Shown: piece by piece, positions 1 through 8,512 of the stretch
Numbering within the stretch: the first letter of the stretch is position 1
Layout of the letters: each line of letters starts with the position of its first letter
Origin: Chloroflexota bacterium
GTDB lineage: Bacteria; Chloroflexota; UBA6077; JACCZL01
Reading direction: 5' to 3'
Length of the DNA: 36,903 nt
NCBI GenBank assembly: GCA_020850535.1
Contig: JADZEM010000044.1
Location: forward strand, 1-36,903
The notes under the pieces: model-generated
What the model saw: only the letters and a program-made list of their open reading frames with translations
What the model was told of the DNA's origin: nothing
Database searches by the model: none
Position numbers and translations under genes: made by a program

Positions 1-2
1 CC

Positions 3-128
<126 letters not shown>

Positions 129-139
129 GTTCGCAAGCA

Positions 140-175
140 GGGGACCGAGACGTCCGTCTCGGTCCCCTTCCTTGT
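140..175 (+). terminator. Rho-independent-type terminator after tuf
   Basis: A perfect 13-bp stem pairs 140-152 (GGGGACCGAGACG) with 155-167 (CGTCTCGGTCCCC) and is followed by TTCCTTGT. It starts 11 bases after the tuf stop. The run after the stem is only moderately T-rich, so termination may be partial and some readthrough into the S10 cluster is possible. Confidence 0.8.
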
Positions 176-203
176 GGGCGCACGAGACTGAGGAAGCAAC
201 GCG

Positions 204-512
204 ATGGCGAAGCAGCGGATCCGCATCCGTCTGAAGGCGTTCGATCACAAAATCCTGGACCAGTCGGCCTCGCAGATCGTCGAGACGGCCGAGCGGACGG
301 GCGCCCAGGTGGCGGGGCCGGTGCCGCTGCCAACTCGCATCGAGAAGTTCACGGTGATTCGGTCGCCGTTCATCGATAAGGACTCGCGCGAGCAGTTCGA
401 GATGCGGACCCACAAGCGTCTGATCGACGTGCTGGAGCCGACCTCTCGGACGGTCGATGCGCTGATGCGCTTGAACGTGCCAGCGGGCGTGGACATCGAG
501 ATCAAGCTGTAG
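204..512 (+). CDS. rpsJ: 30S ribosomal protein S10
   Basis: This is a 102-aa protein of normal length for S10, a 30S head protein that also acts as NusE in antitermination. It contains the family core [16 protein letters not shown], a central GPVPLPTR segment, and the [16 protein letters not shown] motif of the second helix. The ATG at 204 follows a GAGGAAG ribosome-binding site. It is the first gene after the tuf terminator, so a promoter for the S10 cluster should lie around 168-195; I see no clear consensus there. Confidence 0.98.
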   Translation: MAKQRIRIRLKAFDHKILDQSASQIVETAERTGAQVAGPVPLPTRIEKFTVIRSPFIDKDSREQFEMRTHKRLIDVLEPTSRTVDALMRLNVPAGVDIEIKL

Positions 513-540
513 TCGAGCGGGCAGCCACCTCTCGGCAGGC

Positions 541-571
541 GGCGGGACTCCCCAAGCGGCGGGGAGACGCC
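541..571 (+). promoter_or_regulatory. Hairpin in the rpsJ-rplC spacer
   Basis: GGCG...CTCCCC (541-553) can pair with GGGGAG..CGCC (561-571) around an AAGCGGC loop, inside the 94-base gap between rpsJ and rplC. No T tract follows. It could affect rplC translation or mRNA processing, but it may also be a chance structure in GC-rich sequence. Confidence 0.3.
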
Positions 572-606
572 CTCCGTGAGCTGACGTGGCCGGAAGCGGG
601 TGAACC

Positions 607-1242
607 GTGATTCAAGGGATTCTGGGGCGAAAGCTGGGCATGACCCGGCTGTTCGACGCAACCGGGGTGGCCACGGCGACGACCATCGTCGAGGCTGGGC
701 CCTGTTTCGTCACGCAGATCAAGACGCTCGACCGGGATGGCTACGAGGCGGTCCAGCTCGGGTTCGATCAGGTGCGTGACAAGACGCTCAACAGCCCGGA
801 GCGCGGGCATCTGAAGGCGAGTGGTGCGCCATCCGTGCGGGCGCTGCGCGAGGTTCCAGTGGAGGACCTGAGCAGCGTGGCACTGGGGGACCGCATCGAC
901 GTCGGGATGCTGCGGCAGGGCGAGCGCGTGGACGTCGTGGGGACGTCCAAGGGTAAGGGCTTCGCGGGTGTCATGAAGCGACACGATTTCCGTGGCGGCC
1001 CCAAGACGCATGGTCAGTCTGACCGCTGGCGAGCGCCTGGCTCGATCGGCTCGGGCACCACGCCCGGGCGGGTCATGAAGGGCATGCGGATGGCTGGCCA
1101 CATGGGCGACGAGCGCGTGACCGTCCAGAACCTGGAGATCGTGCGTATCGACCCTGAGCGCAACCTGATCGCCATTCGCGGGGCCATCCCTGGCCCGCGC
1201 GGCGGCTTGATCATGATCAAGAAGCGCGGGGTGGAGCTGTGA
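607..1242 (+). CDS. rplC: 50S ribosomal protein L3
   Basis: L3 (211 aa) binds 23S rRNA near the peptidyl-transferase centre and helps nucleate 50S assembly. The N-terminus [16 protein letters not shown], the [11 protein letters not shown] segment at about residue 117, and the [18 protein letters not shown] loop at about residues 142-160 are characteristic. A GTG start at 607 is chosen because it gives the standard N-terminus; its upstream purine stretch (GGAAGCGGG) is only a moderate binding site. The stop overlaps the rplD start by 4 bases. Confidence 0.97.
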   Translation: MIQGILGRKLGMTRLFDATGVATATTIVEAGPCFVTQIKTLDRDGYEAVQLGFDQVRDKTLNSPERGHLKASGAPSVRALREVPVEDLSSVALGDRIDVGMLRQGERVDVVGTSKGKGFAGVMKRHDFRGGPKTHGQSDRWRAPGSIGSGTTPGRVMKGMRMAGHMGDERVTVQNLEIVRIDPERNLIAIRGAIPGPRGGLIMIKKRGVEL

Positions 1243-1928
1243 CCTCAGTAGACGTCAAGAACGTGCGCGGCGAGGTCGTCGGCTCTTTCGACCTGGACGA
1301 CCGCGTCTTCGGCATCGAGCCGAACAAGGCCGTAGTGCACCAGGCGGTGGTGGCGCAGCTTGCGAACCAGCGCAAGGGCACGCACGACACGAAGACCCGT
1401 GGCGAGGTCCGGGGCGGCACGCACAAGATGTGGCGCCAGAAAGGCACCGGCCGCGCCCGCCAGGGCGACCGTCGCGCTCCCCACTGGACCGGCGGTGGCG
1501 TGGTCTTCGGCCCGCACCCGCGCTCGTACCACAAGGATTTCCCGCGCAAGATGCGGCGGCTGGCGATGCGCTCGGCGCTCTCGGCCCGGGTGGCCGAGTC
1601 CGCGCTGACGGTGCTCGACGATCTGGCCCTGCCGGCGGCGAAGACCCGCGAGGTGGCTGGCGTCCTCTCGGCGCTCGGGCTGCAGCGCGGCGCGCTGATC
1701 GTGCTGCCAGAGGCCGACGAGTCCGTGACACGGGCGTCCCGCAACCTGCCGGATGTGCGGGCGGTCACGCCGGGCTCGCTCAACCTGCTGGACGTGCTCA
1801 AGTACAAGCACGTCCTCCTCACGCGGTCCGCTGCCGAGGCGCTGACGGAGCAACTGCTCCGGACGATCGGCCGGGGCGGTGCGGTTGCGGCGAGCGCCGA
1901 GCAGGACGCGGCGGCGGACGAGGAGTAA
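1239..1928 (+). CDS. rplD: 50S ribosomal protein L4
   Basis: L4 (229 aa) is an early assembly protein of the large subunit whose extended loop lines the exit tunnel. The loop is recognisable in KMWRQKGTGRARQGDRRAPH and the following GGGVVFGP motif. The GTG start overlaps the rplC stop (GTGA), implying translational coupling. The C-terminus carries a short acidic and alanine-rich tail (EQDAAADEE) beyond the usual end. In E. coli L4 autoregulates the S10 operon; nothing here shows whether that holds in this organism. Confidence 0.97.
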   Translation: MTSVDVKNVRGEVVGSFDLDDRVFGIEPNKAVVHQAVVAQLANQRKGTHDTKTRGEVRGGTHKMWRQKGTGRARQGDRRAPHWTGGGVVFGPHPRSYHKDFPRKMRRLAMRSALSARVAESALTVLDDLALPAAKTREVAGVLSALGLQRGALIVLPEADESVTRASRNLPDVRAVTPGSLNLLDVLKYKHVLLTRSAAEALTEQLLRTIGRGGAVAASAEQDAAADEE

Positions 1929-1931
1929 GCC

Positions 1932-2228
1932 ATGAGCATGAGTCTCACCCCCCACCAGATCCTCGTTCGGCCCATCGTGACGGAAAAGAACACGGCGCTG
2001 AACGAAGTCGGCAAGTACTGCTTCGAGGTCGCGCCGACCTCGAACAAGATCGAGATCAAGAGGGCCGTGGAAGAGGTGTTCAGCGTTGAGGTCGTCAGCG
2101 TGAACATCATCAAGGTGCCTGGGAAGATCCGCCGGATGGGCCGGCACTCGGGCATGACCCGGACCTGGAAGAAAGCCATCGTGACGCTGGTCCCTGGTCA
2201 GCAGATCGAGCTGTTCCAGACGGTGTAG
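1932..2228 (+). CDS. rplW: 50S ribosomal protein L23
   Basis: L23 (98 aa) sits at the tunnel exit and docks trigger factor and SRP. The protein shows the family opening [12 protein letters not shown], the central [19 protein letters not shown] stretch, and the [12 protein letters not shown] strand. It begins 3 bases after the rplD stop, with the GAGGAGTAAG at the end of rplD acting as the binding site, so it is closely coupled to its neighbour. Confidence 0.97.
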   Translation: MSMSLTPHQILVRPIVTEKNTALNEVGKYCFEVAPTSNKIEIKRAVEEVFSVEVVSVNIIKVPGKIRRMGRHSGMTRTWKKAIVTLVPGQQIELFQTV

Positions 2229-2247
2229 GGCGAGAGAGGGACAGGCA

Positions 2248-3078
2248 ATGCCACTGAAGCAATACCGCCCGACATCACCTGGCCGGCGAGGCATGAGTGT
2301 CTCGACGTTCGAGGAGTTGACGAAGGGCAAGAAGCCGGAGCGCTCGCTCCTGGAGCCGCTCAAGAAGTCCGGCGGTCGCAACAACCTCGGGCGCATCTCG
2401 GTGCGGCACCGTGGCGGCGGCCACAAGCGGATGTACCGGATCATCGACTGGAAGCGCGACAAGCTCGGCGTGCCGGCCCGTGTCGTCTCCATCGAGTACG
2501 ATCCGAACCGGACGGCCCGCATCGCGCTGCTCCAGTACGCGGACGGCGAGAAGCGGTACATCCTGGCGCCGGTCGGTCTGAAGGAGGGTGCGCGGGTCAG
2601 CTCCGGCCCCGAGGCTGAGCTCTCGGCGGGGAACACGCTGGCCCTGCGGGACATCCCGACGGGTACCGTGATCCACAACATCGAGCTGAAGCCCGGCCGC
2701 GGCGGTCAGCTGGCCCGTGGGGCCGGCGCCTCGGCGCAGCTGATGGCGAAGGAAGGCGACTGGGCCCAGGTCCGGCTGCCGAGCGGCGAGGTGCGCCGGG
2801 TGCTGGTGGTCTGCATGGCGACCATCGGGCAGGTCGGCAACCCCGAGCACGCGACTCTCAGCCTCGGCAAGGCCGGACGCAGTCGGTGGCTGGGCATCCG
2901 GCCGACGGTTCGCGGATCAGTCATGAACCCGCGCGATCATCCCCACGGCGGCGGCGAGGGCAAGGCCCCGGTCGGCGGACAGCCGAAGACGAAGTGGGGC
3001 AAGCTCGCCTTCGGAAAGAAGACCCGCCGCAACAAGGATACGGACCGCTTCATCGTTCGCAAGCGCGGGAGCAAGTAG
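2248..3078 (+). CDS. rplB: 50S ribosomal protein L2
   Basis: L2 (276 aa) is a core 23S-binding protein required for peptidyl transfer and subunit association. The N-terminal [15 protein letters not shown], the [20 protein letters not shown] segment at about residues 50-70, and the C-terminal [18 protein letters not shown] with its conserved histidine cluster are all present. The ATG follows a GAGAGAGGGA binding site. Length and domain order are standard. Confidence 0.98.
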   Translation: MPLKQYRPTSPGRRGMSVSTFEELTKGKKPERSLLEPLKKSGGRNNLGRISVRHRGGGHKRMYRIIDWKRDKLGVPARVVSIEYDPNRTARIALLQYADGEKRYILAPVGLKEGARVSSGPEAELSAGNTLALRDIPTGTVIHNIELKPGRGGQLARGAGASAQLMAKEGDWAQVRLPSGEVRRVLVVCMATIGQVGNPEHATLSLGKAGRSRWLGIRPTVRGSVMNPRDHPHGGGEGKAPVGGQPKTKWGKLAFGKKTRRNKDTDRFIVRKRGSK

Positions 3079-3081
3079 CCG

Positions 3082-3366
3082 ATGAGCCGCTCTACAAAGA
3101 AGGGGCCATATATTGACCCCAAGCTCTTCAAGAAGATCGATGGCCTGAACCGGCGCAACGCGAAGGAAGTGATCCGGACCTGGGCGCGGGACTCGTCGAT
3201 CTTTCCGGAGATGGTCGGGCACACGCTGGCGGTCCACGATGGCCGGCGGCACGTGCCGATCTACGTCACCGAGAACATGGTTGGGCACAAGCTCGGAGAG
3301 TTCGCGCCGACCCGGACCTTCCGCGGTCACACGGCGCGCGGCGAGAAGTCGAGCGGAGCGCGCTGA
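3082..3366 (+). CDS. rpsS: 30S ribosomal protein S19
   Basis: S19 (94 aa) forms a head complex with S13 and contacts the A-site tRNA. Recognised by [18 protein letters not shown] at the N-terminus, and by [19 protein letters not shown] and [20 protein letters not shown] further on. The gene begins 3 bases after rplB. It is followed by an inverted heptad-repeat element rather than the usual direct junction with rplV. Confidence 0.98.
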   Translation: MSRSTKKGPYIDPKLFKKIDGLNRRNAKEVIRTWARDSSIFPEMVGHTLAVHDGRRHVPIYVTENMVGHKLGEFAPTRTFRGHTARGEKSSGAR

Positions 3367-3372
3367 ACGAGT

Positions 3373-3456
3373 GGTCAGTCATCAGTGGTCAGTCATCAGC
3401 GGGTGATGCACTCGCGCCGCCGCACTGACAACTGACTACTGACGACTGATGACTGG
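3373..3456. repeat. Inverted heptad-repeat element, copy 1
   Basis: The spacer between rpsS and rplV is built from 7-base units. The left arm (3375-3399) reads TCAGTCA, TCAGTGG, TCAGTCA, TCAG. The right arm (3425-3455) reads CTGACAA, CTGACTA, CTGACGA, CTGATGA, CTG, the complementary series. The arms can fold into a long imperfect hairpin around a 25-base GC-rich loop. The right arm runs directly into the GGAGG of the rplV ribosome-binding site, so folding could affect rplV translation. A related copy lies at 7859-7941. Confidence 0.85.
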
Positions 3457-3463
3457 AGGAAGT

Positions 3464-3811
3464 ATGGCGGGGGTCGAAGTCCGAGCGGTCGCCCGAAATA
3501 TCAGGATGTCGCCGCAGAAGGTGCGGCGCGTATTGGATACTGTCCGAGGGAAGCGCGTCGGCGAGGCGCTGTCGATCCTGCGGTTCCTGCCTCACAAGGC
3601 GACGGAGCCGGTCGGGAAGCTGATTCAGTCGGCCTCCGCCAACGCCGAGAACAACTTCAACCTCGATCCCGACGAGCTGGTCGTCCTGCGGATCTACGCG
3701 GACGAGGCCCGGACGCTCAAGCGGTATCGCCCGCGTGCGCGTGGCCGTGCCAACCAGATCTTGAAGCGGTCCAGCCACGTGACGGTGGTCGTGAGCGAGC
3801 GGGAGGCGTAA
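3464..3811 (+). CDS. rplV: 50S ribosomal protein L22
   Basis: L22 (115 aa) lines the exit tunnel with L4. Core motifs are [20 protein letters not shown] at the N-terminus, RFLPHKA, and the beta-hairpin tip [20 protein letters not shown] near the C-terminus. The ATG at 3464 is preferred over one at 3449, because it follows GGAGGAAGT at ideal spacing and because the earlier codon lies inside the repeat. Its stop overlaps the rpsC start by one base (TAATG). Confidence 0.97.
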   Translation: MAGVEVRAVARNIRMSPQKVRRVLDTVRGKRVGEALSILRFLPHKATEPVGKLIQSASANAENNFNLDPDELVVLRIYADEARTLKRYRPRARGRANQILKRSSHVTVVVSEREA

Positions 3812-4659
3812 TGGGTCAGAAAGTCCACCCGATCGGGTTCCGACTCGGCGTCAACGTCGGCAACCGCCACGTCAAGGAGTGGCAGGGTCGCTGGTACGCC
3901 GACAAGGATTACACGAAGTTTCTCCACGAGGACCTGAAGGTCCGCCAGCTCATCATGGGCCGGCTGTCCGAGGCAGGCGTCTCGCGCGTGGACATCGAGC
4001 GGTCGGCGAATCAGATGACGGTCACGATCCACGCGGCGAAGCCGGGGATCGTGATCGGCAAGAGCGGCGTCAAAGTTGAGGAGCTGCGGCGCAGCCTGGA
4101 GACGATGACCGGCAAGCGTGTCCGCGTCACCATCCAGGAGATCCGCCAGCCGGAGCTTGACGCCTACCTGGTGGCCCGCAGCGTGGCCGACCAGCTGGAG
4201 CGGCGCGTCGCGTTCCGCCGAGCGATGAAGCAGGCCGTTGGCCGGGCGATGCGCTTCGGGGCGAAGGGCGTCCGGATCCAGGTGGCCGGCCGGCTCGGCG
4301 GCGCTGAGATGTCCCGGCGTGAGTGGGAGCGTGAGGGCCGCGTGCCGCTGCACACCCTGCGCGCCGACATCGACTTCGGCCAGGCCGAGGCGCGCACGAC
4401 GTTCGGCGTCATCGGCGTGAAGGTCTGGATCTACCGTGGCGACATCGCCTCGACCGCCCGCGTTGGCGGCGAGGGCTTCGCGGCGGCGGCGACGCGTGGC
4501 CGCAGCGGCCCGGCCCCACGGCCGGCGGCGGCTGCCGCCCCGGCAGTGCCTGTTGCGCCAGCCGCGCCGGCTGCTCCGGCCGCGCCGGCTGCTCCGGCCG
4601 CGCCTGCCGCGCCCGCTGAGGCTGCTCCGGACGCCGCGCCGAGCAGCGAGGAGTCCTGA
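3811..4659 (+). CDS. rpsC: 30S ribosomal protein S3 with long Ala/Pro tail
   Basis: S3 forms part of the mRNA entry site and helicase. The N-terminal [13 protein letters not shown], the KH domain with [15 protein letters not shown] at about residues 79-93, and the C-terminal [11 protein letters not shown] motif at about residues 203-213 are all typical. The protein is 282 aa, against about 220-235 for most homologues. The extra roughly 65 residues are a low-complexity Ala/Pro tail with tandem APA repeats ending in acidic residues (SSEES). The tail is encoded by repeated GC-rich triplets and could vary in length between strains. Confidence 0.97.
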   Translation: MGQKVHPIGFRLGVNVGNRHVKEWQGRWYADKDYTKFLHEDLKVRQLIMGRLSEAGVSRVDIERSANQMTVTIHAAKPGIVIGKSGVKVEELRRSLETMTGKRVRVTIQEIRQPELDAYLVARSVADQLERRVAFRRAMKQAVGRAMRFGAKGVRIQVAGRLGGAEMSRREWEREGRVPLHTLRADIDFGQAEARTTFGVIGVKVWIYRGDIASTARVGGEGFAAAATRGRSGPAPRPAAAAAPAVPVAPAAPAAPAAPAAPAAPAAPAEAAPDAAPSSEES

Positions 4660-4662
4660 CAG

Positions 4663-5094
4663 ATGCTGCAACCGAAGCGCGTCAAGCATCGCAAGATGCA
4701 TCGCGGCCACCGGCGCGGCATGGCGCTGGTCGGCAACGAGGTTTCGTTTGGTGAGTTCGGCATCCAGGCCCTGGAGCCGGGCTGGATCACCGCTCGGCAG
4801 ATCGAGGCCGCTCGCCGCACCATCACCCACCACCTCAAGCGCGGTGGGAAGGTGTTTATCCGGATCTTCCCCGACAAGTCGGTGACGGCCAAGCCGGCTG
4901 AGACCCGCATGGGCAGCGGTAAGGGCGCGCCAGACCACTGGGTGGCCGTGGTGCGCCCTGGCCGCGTGATGTTCGAGATCGCCGGCGTCCGCCAGGAGCT
5001 GGCGAAGGAAGCCCTGCGGCTGGCAGGCCACAAGCTGCCCGTCGGCACCAAGTTCGTTGTGAAGGAGGAGGTCGGCATTGGCGAAGGCGTCTGA
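4663..5094 (+). CDS. rplP: 50S ribosomal protein L16
   Basis: L16 (143 aa) organises the A-site side of the large subunit. The opening [19 protein letters not shown], the [24 protein letters not shown] segment, and the central [24 protein letters not shown] loop are diagnostic. The start is 3 bases after rpsC, and its end overlaps the TTG start of rpmC by 17 bases, as is common at this junction. Confidence 0.97.
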   Translation: MLQPKRVKHRKMHRGHRRGMALVGNEVSFGEFGIQALEPGWITARQIEAARRTITHHLKRGGKVFIRIFPDKSVTAKPAETRMGSGKGAPDHWVAVVRPGRVMFEIAGVRQELAKEALRLAGHKLPVGTKFVVKEEVGIGEGV

Positions 5095-5284
5095 GCTCCG
5101 AGATCTGACTCAGGACCAGTTGGACGACCGCCTCCGCGAGCTCCGCGAGGAGTTGTTCAACCTCCGATTCCAGTACGCCACGAGGCAGCTCACGAACACC
5201 GCGCGGATCCGCGAGGTTCGGCGTGACATCGCCCGTGTGCTCACCCTCCAGCGGCAAGACGCGCTGGTCGGGGGCGGGGAGTAA
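5078..5284 (+). CDS. rpmC: 50S ribosomal protein L29
   Basis: L29 (68 aa) is a small two-helix protein near the tunnel exit. It contains [31 protein letters not shown] and [13 protein letters not shown], matching the family throughout. The TTG start at 5078 lies inside the end of rplP and follows a strong GGAGGAGG site, which explains efficient initiation at a weak start codon. Confidence 0.96.
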   Translation: MAKASELRDLTQDQLDDRLRELREELFNLRFQYATRQLTNTARIREVRRDIARVLTLQRQDALVGGGE

Positions 5285-5289
5285 CGGTC

Positions 5290-5631
5290 ATGGCCGAGCT
5301 GCGACCTCATGAGCTGCGGCGGCGGACCAAGCAGGGCCGCGTCGTCAGCAACAAGATGGAGAAGACGGTCGTCGTCGCCGTCGAGTCGATGCGGAAGCAT
5401 CGGCTCTACGGCCGCAACGTCCGCCGGACCACCAAGTTCAAGGCCCACGACGAAGGGAACCGGTGCCAGATCGGCGATATCGTGATCATCGCCGAGTCTC
5501 GCCCGATCTCCAAGGACAAGCGGTGGACCGTGCGCGAGATCGTCAAGGAGACGATCGGCCCGGGTCTCGAAGTCCTGGCTGAGGAGCCGGAGGTCGCCCA
5601 GGCGACCGGCGCCGAGGAGGACGAGTCGTGA
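5290..5631 (+). CDS. rpsQ: 30S ribosomal protein S17 with acidic tail
   Basis: S17 is a primary 16S-binding protein with an OB fold. The core is clear: [19 protein letters not shown], the [20 protein letters not shown] segment, and [19 protein letters not shown]. At 113 aa it is about 25 residues longer than usual because of an acidic C-terminal tail ([16 protein letters not shown]). Its stop overlaps the GTG start of rplN by 4 bases (GTGA), implying coupling. Confidence 0.97.
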   Translation: MAELRPHELRRRTKQGRVVSNKMEKTVVVAVESMRKHRLYGRNVRRTTKFKAHDEGNRCQIGDIVIIAESRPISKDKRWTVREIVKETIGPGLEVLAEEPEVAQATGAEEDES

Positions 5632-5999
5632 TCTACCCACAGACTCGCCTCCGGGTGGCGGACAACACCGGCGCCCGCGAGATCATGTGCATCCAGGTGC
5701 TGGCTGGCGGCAACAAGATCTACGCCGACGTGGGCGACATCATCGTCGCGTCGGTGAAGACGGCCCAGCCGGGCGGCGCGGTGAAGAAGGGCGACGTGGT
5801 CAAGGCGGTCGTGGTGCGAACGGCCAAGGAGTACGGCCGGCCGGACGGCTCGCACATCCGCTTCGACGACAACGCCGCCGTGATCCTCACGACGGACGCC
5901 AGCAACCCGCGCGGCACGCGCATCTTCGGCCCTGTTGCCCGCGAGCTGCGCGAGCGCAACTTCATGAAGATCATCTCGCTCGCGCCCGAGGTGCTCTAG
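5628..5999 (+). CDS. rplN: 50S ribosomal protein L14
   Basis: L14 (123 aa) forms part of the intersubunit bridge. It shows [20 protein letters not shown] at the N-terminus, [13 protein letters not shown] in the middle, and [20 protein letters not shown] near the end. The GTG start is chosen because the protein begins exactly there in homologues and because it overlaps the rpsQ stop. Confidence 0.98.
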   Translation: MIYPQTRLRVADNTGAREIMCIQVLAGGNKIYADVGDIIVASVKTAQPGGAVKKGDVVKAVVVRTAKEYGRPDGSHIRFDDNAAVILTTDASNPRGTRIFGPVARELRERNFMKIISLAPEVL

Positions 6000-6071
6000 C
6001 AGCGCGGACGGCGCGTGCGACCGACGTGCCCGGGCGGGTGTCTCGGCCAGGTCGGCCGACGAGGAGACCCT

Positions 6072-6398
6072 ATGGCAAACATCAAGCTCAAGCTGAAGCG
6101 CGGCGACACCGTCGAGGTGATCGCCGGCAAGAATAAAGGGAAGCGCGGGACGATCCGCGAGGTCCGCCCGGACAGCCAGCGCGTCATCGTGTCAGACGTG
6201 AACATCGTCAAGCGGCACATGAAGGCCGGCCGCCAGGGCCGGCAGCAGGCCGGGATCGTCGAGATCGAAGCGCCGATCCACATCTCGAACGTGGCGCTCG
6301 TCGATCCGAAGACCGACAAGCCGACGCGCGTTGGCATCCGGACCCTGCCAGACGGCACGCGGGTCCGCTTTGCCAAGCGGTCCGGCGAGCAGATCTGA
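6072..6398 (+). CDS. rplX: 50S ribosomal protein L24
   Basis: L24 (108 aa) is an assembly-initiating protein with a KOW domain. The KOW motif is visible in LKRGDTVEVIAGKNKGKRG at about residues 6-25, followed by VNIVKRHMKA and a GIVEIEAPIHISNVALVDP strand. The ATG at 6072 has a GGAGA site just upstream and gives the usual MANIKLKLKRGD start; an earlier in-frame GTG at 6015 would add a non-conserved leader. Confidence 0.97.
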   Translation: MANIKLKLKRGDTVEVIAGKNKGKRGTIREVRPDSQRVIVSDVNIVKRHMKAGRQGRQQAGIVEIEAPIHISNVALVDPKTDKPTRVGIRTLPDGTRVRFAKRSGEQI

Positions 6399-6414
6399 GG
6401 TAGGGTAGGCAGGG

Positions 6415-7011
6415 ATGGCTCAGAACAAGAAGCAAGCAGAGGACGGCGCGGCTCCCGCCGAGCGCGTCGTGCCGCGCCTGAAGACCCGCTACCTCGAAGA
6501 GGTGCGGCCGGCGCTCGTCAACGAGATGAGCTACGCGAACATCATGCAGGCGCCGCGCCTTGAGAAGATCGTCGTCAACATCGGTATCGGCGAGGCGATC
6601 TCGAACAGCAAGGCGCTCGACGCCGCCACCGGCGACCTTCAGGCGATCACCGGCCAGAAGCCGATCACCAAGAAGGCCAAGAAGTCCATCGCGCAGTTCC
6701 GCCTGCGCGAGGGCATGACCGTGGGCATCATGGTCACGCTGCGCGGCGACCGCATGTACGAATTCATGGACCGGCTCTGCAACGCCGCGCTGCCCCGCCT
6801 GCGCGACTTCCAGGGCGTGCCCACGAAGTCGTTCGACGGGCGCGGCAACTACTCGATGGGGCTCCGGGAGCAGCTGGTGTTCCCCGAGATCGACTACGAC
6901 AAGATCGACAAGCTGCGCGGCCTCGAGATCACGGTGGTGACCACCGCCCGCACCGATCAGGAAGGCCGGCGGCTGCTCGAGCTGATGGGCGTACCGTTCG
7001 CCAAGTCATAG
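6415..7011 (+). CDS. rplE: 50S ribosomal protein L5
   Basis: L5 (198 aa) binds 5S rRNA and contacts the P-site tRNA. The core begins near residue 21 with [15 protein letters not shown] and contains [36 protein letters not shown], and the C-terminal [21 protein letters not shown] segment. A polar 20-residue N-terminal extension makes it slightly longer than typical L5 (about 180 aa). The gene is followed by an unusually long, hairpin-rich gap before rpsN. Confidence 0.97.
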   Translation: MAQNKKQAEDGAAPAERVVPRLKTRYLEEVRPALVNEMSYANIMQAPRLEKIVVNIGIGEAISNSKALDAATGDLQAITGQKPITKKAKKSIAQFRLREGMTVGIMVTLRGDRMYEFMDRLCNAALPRLRDFQGVPTKSFDGRGNYSMGLREQLVFPEIDYDKIDKLRGLEITVVTTARTDQEGRRLLELMGVPFAKS

Positions 7012-7244
7012 CCCCCTTCTGACGAAACTGGCGGCTCGTGGCGGAAGAACGCTTCCCCACGGAGCCGCTGAATCATTCATAATCAAGGGTTCGTCCCGTT
7101 CGGGACGGACTCGAACAGATATCCAACCCGTCTCGACACGAACGGCCATCACGACCGGGCGCGCTGCAGGCCAATGCAGCGTCTGGCCCGGCCTGGCCCG
7201 GTCCAGACCAACCGCCCGAAGATTCGGGTAGGGGAGAGCGATAG
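7012..7244 (+). promoter_or_regulatory. Hairpin-rich rplE-rpsN intercistronic region
   Basis: This 233-base gap has no plausible gene but carries a chain of inverted repeats. An 18-base pair of arms (7030-7047 with 7052-7069, one bulge on each side) closes an AACG loop. CGTCCCG/CGGGACG (7092-7098 with 7101-7107) sits within a GTTCG/CGAAC outer stem. CGCTGCA/TGCAGCG pairs 7162-7168 with 7175-7181. GTCTGGCCCGG/CCGGTCCAGAC pairs 7181-7191 with 7198-7208 (one mismatch). CCCGAA/TTCGGG pairs 7215-7220 with 7223-7228, just before the rpsN ribosome-binding site. The density suggests a structured leader, attenuator or mRNA processing site. Function is inferred only. Confidence 0.55.
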
Positions 7245-7442
7245 ATGGCGAAAGTCTCGATGATCGTCAAGACGAAGCGCCCGAGCGCCTTCAACACGGC
7301 GCATCCGGTGCGGGTTCGCAACCGCTGCGAGCGGTGCGGCCGGCCTCGGGCCTTCATGCGGAAGTTCGGTCTCTGCCGCATCTGCTTCCGCAAGCTCGCC
7401 CTCGAAGGCCAGATCCCTGGCGTCACGAAGTCCAGCTGGTAG
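7245..7442 (+). CDS. rpsN: 30S ribosomal protein S14, zinc-binding type
   Basis: S14 (65 aa) is the short, zinc-binding version found in many Gram-positive and related bacteria. Four cysteines (C28, C31, C44, C47) form two CxxC pairs in [20 protein letters not shown] and ICFRKLA. The C-terminal [11 protein letters not shown] is standard. The ATG follows a GGGGAGAG site. Its upstream region is the structured gap described separately, so it could be expressed differently from the genes before it. Confidence 0.97.
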   Translation: MAKVSMIVKTKRPSAFNTAHPVRVRNRCERCGRPRAFMRKFGLCRICFRKLALEGQIPGVTKSSW

Positions 7443-7454
7443 GAGGGCGCTGCC

Positions 7455-7850
7455 ATGATGACTGATCCTATCGCCGATATGCTTACGCGCATTCGGAACG
7501 GTCTCCAGTCCCGCCATGCGGCCGTGGAGATGCCCGCGTCCAAGCTGAAGTCGGCCATTGCCGAGGTGCTCAAGGACGAGGGGTACATCAAGGGCTACTC
7601 GCAGTCCGGCGAGGGGCCGAGCAAGACCCTGAAGGTCGAGCTGCGGTACGTCGGCAAGAACGAGCCGGTGCTCTCCGGCCTCAAGCGCATCAGCAAGCCC
7701 GGCTTGCGGGTGTACGCCGGGGCGGAGGAGCTGCCGCGCGTCTTCGGCGGCCTTGGCACGGCCATCATCTCGACCTCGCGCGGCGTGATGAGCGGCGCGC
7801 AGGCGCGCAAGATGCGCGTCGGCGGCGAAGTGATCTGCCACGTCTGGTAA
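7455..7850 (+). CDS. rpsH: 30S ribosomal protein S8
   Basis: S8 (131 aa, or 130 if the second ATG at 7458 is used) binds the central domain of 16S rRNA. It has [19 protein letters not shown] at the N-terminus, a central [14 protein letters not shown], and the C-terminal [19 protein letters not shown] motif. AGGAGGG at 7441-7447 serves either of two adjacent ATGs; homologues usually begin at the MTDPIADML methionine (7458). The stop is followed at once by the second heptad-repeat element. Confidence 0.97.
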   Translation: MMTDPIADMLTRIRNGLQSRHAAVEMPASKLKSAIAEVLKDEGYIKGYSQSGEGPSKTLKVELRYVGKNEPVLSGLKRISKPGLRVYAGAEELPRVFGGLGTAIISTSRGVMSGAQARKMRVGGEVICHVW

Positions 7851-7858
7851 GTGAGCCG

Positions 7859-7941
7859 TCAGTGGTCAGTTTTCAGTCATCAGGAGCCGAGGCGCAGCGT
7901 GAAGCGCGCCTCTGACCACTGAGAACTGAGGACTGAGAACT
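7859..7941. repeat. Inverted heptad-repeat element, copy 2
   Basis: The rpsH-rplF spacer is again made of 7-base units. The left arm (7859-7886) reads TCAGTGG, TCAGTTT, TCAGTCA, TCAGGAG. The right arm (7912-7941) reads CTGACCA, CTGAGAA, CTGAGGA, CTGAGAA, CT. The 25-base loop is GC-rich. As in copy 1, the right arm ends directly against the GGAGG that serves the next gene (rplF). Shared unit, orientation, size and placement show that the two elements belong to one family. Confidence 0.85.
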
Positions 7942-7952
7942 CGGAGGAAGCA

Positions 7953-8504
7953 ATGTCTCGTATTGGACGTATGCCGATTCCACTGCCGGCCAACGTCAAG
8001 GTCGAAGTGGACGAGAACAACAACGTCGTCGTCGAGGCGGGTGGCAAGCGCCTGGAGCGCACCATCACGCCGGGCATGAAGCTGGTGCAGGAGGATGGCA
8101 CGCTGCGCGTCGAGCGGCCGTCTGAGTCGCGCGAGCACCGCTCGCTGCACGGCCTGACCAGGACGCTGGTCGCCAACATGGTGACGGGCGTGACGACGGG
8201 CTTCACGCGGCGGCTGGAGATCAACGGCGTCGGATACCGCGCGATGAAGGCTGGGGACATGATCATGTTCCAGGTCGGCTACTCGCATCCGGTCGGCTTC
8301 ATCGCCCCGGAAGGGATCACGCTGACTGTTGAGGGCAACAACCGCGTCGTGGTGACGGGCGCGGACAAGGAGCTGGTCGGCGAGACGGCTGCCCGCATTC
8401 GCCGGATTCGGCCCCCCGAGCCGTACAAGGGCAAGGGGATCAAGTACGCCGAAGAGGTCATCCGCCGGAAGGCCGGTAAGGCCGGCGCCAAGGGCAAGAA
8501 GTAG
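7953..8504 (+). CDS. rplF: 50S ribosomal protein L6
   Basis: L6 (183 aa) lies by the sarcin-ricin loop at the factor-binding site. Its two homologous domains are visible: [16 protein letters not shown] and [19 protein letters not shown] in the first, and [20 protein letters not shown] then [19 protein letters not shown] in the second. The C-terminus ends in a lysine-rich KAGAKGKK. The ATG follows a strong GGAGGAAG site abutting the heptad repeat. Confidence 0.98.
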   Translation: MSRIGRMPIPLPANVKVEVDENNNVVVEAGGKRLERTITPGMKLVQEDGTLRVERPSESREHRSLHGLTRTLVANMVTGVTTGFTRRLEINGVGYRAMKAGDMIMFQVGYSHPVGFIAPEGITLTVEGNNRVVVTGADKELVGETAARIRRIRPPEPYKGKGIKYAEEVIRRKAGKAGAKGKK

Positions 8505-8512
8505 GAGCAGCC

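Noticed and set aside
3373-3456. Short regularly repeated units that might suggest a CRISPR array
   Set aside because: The units are contiguous heptads with no spacers, in inverted arms, and no cas gene is present.
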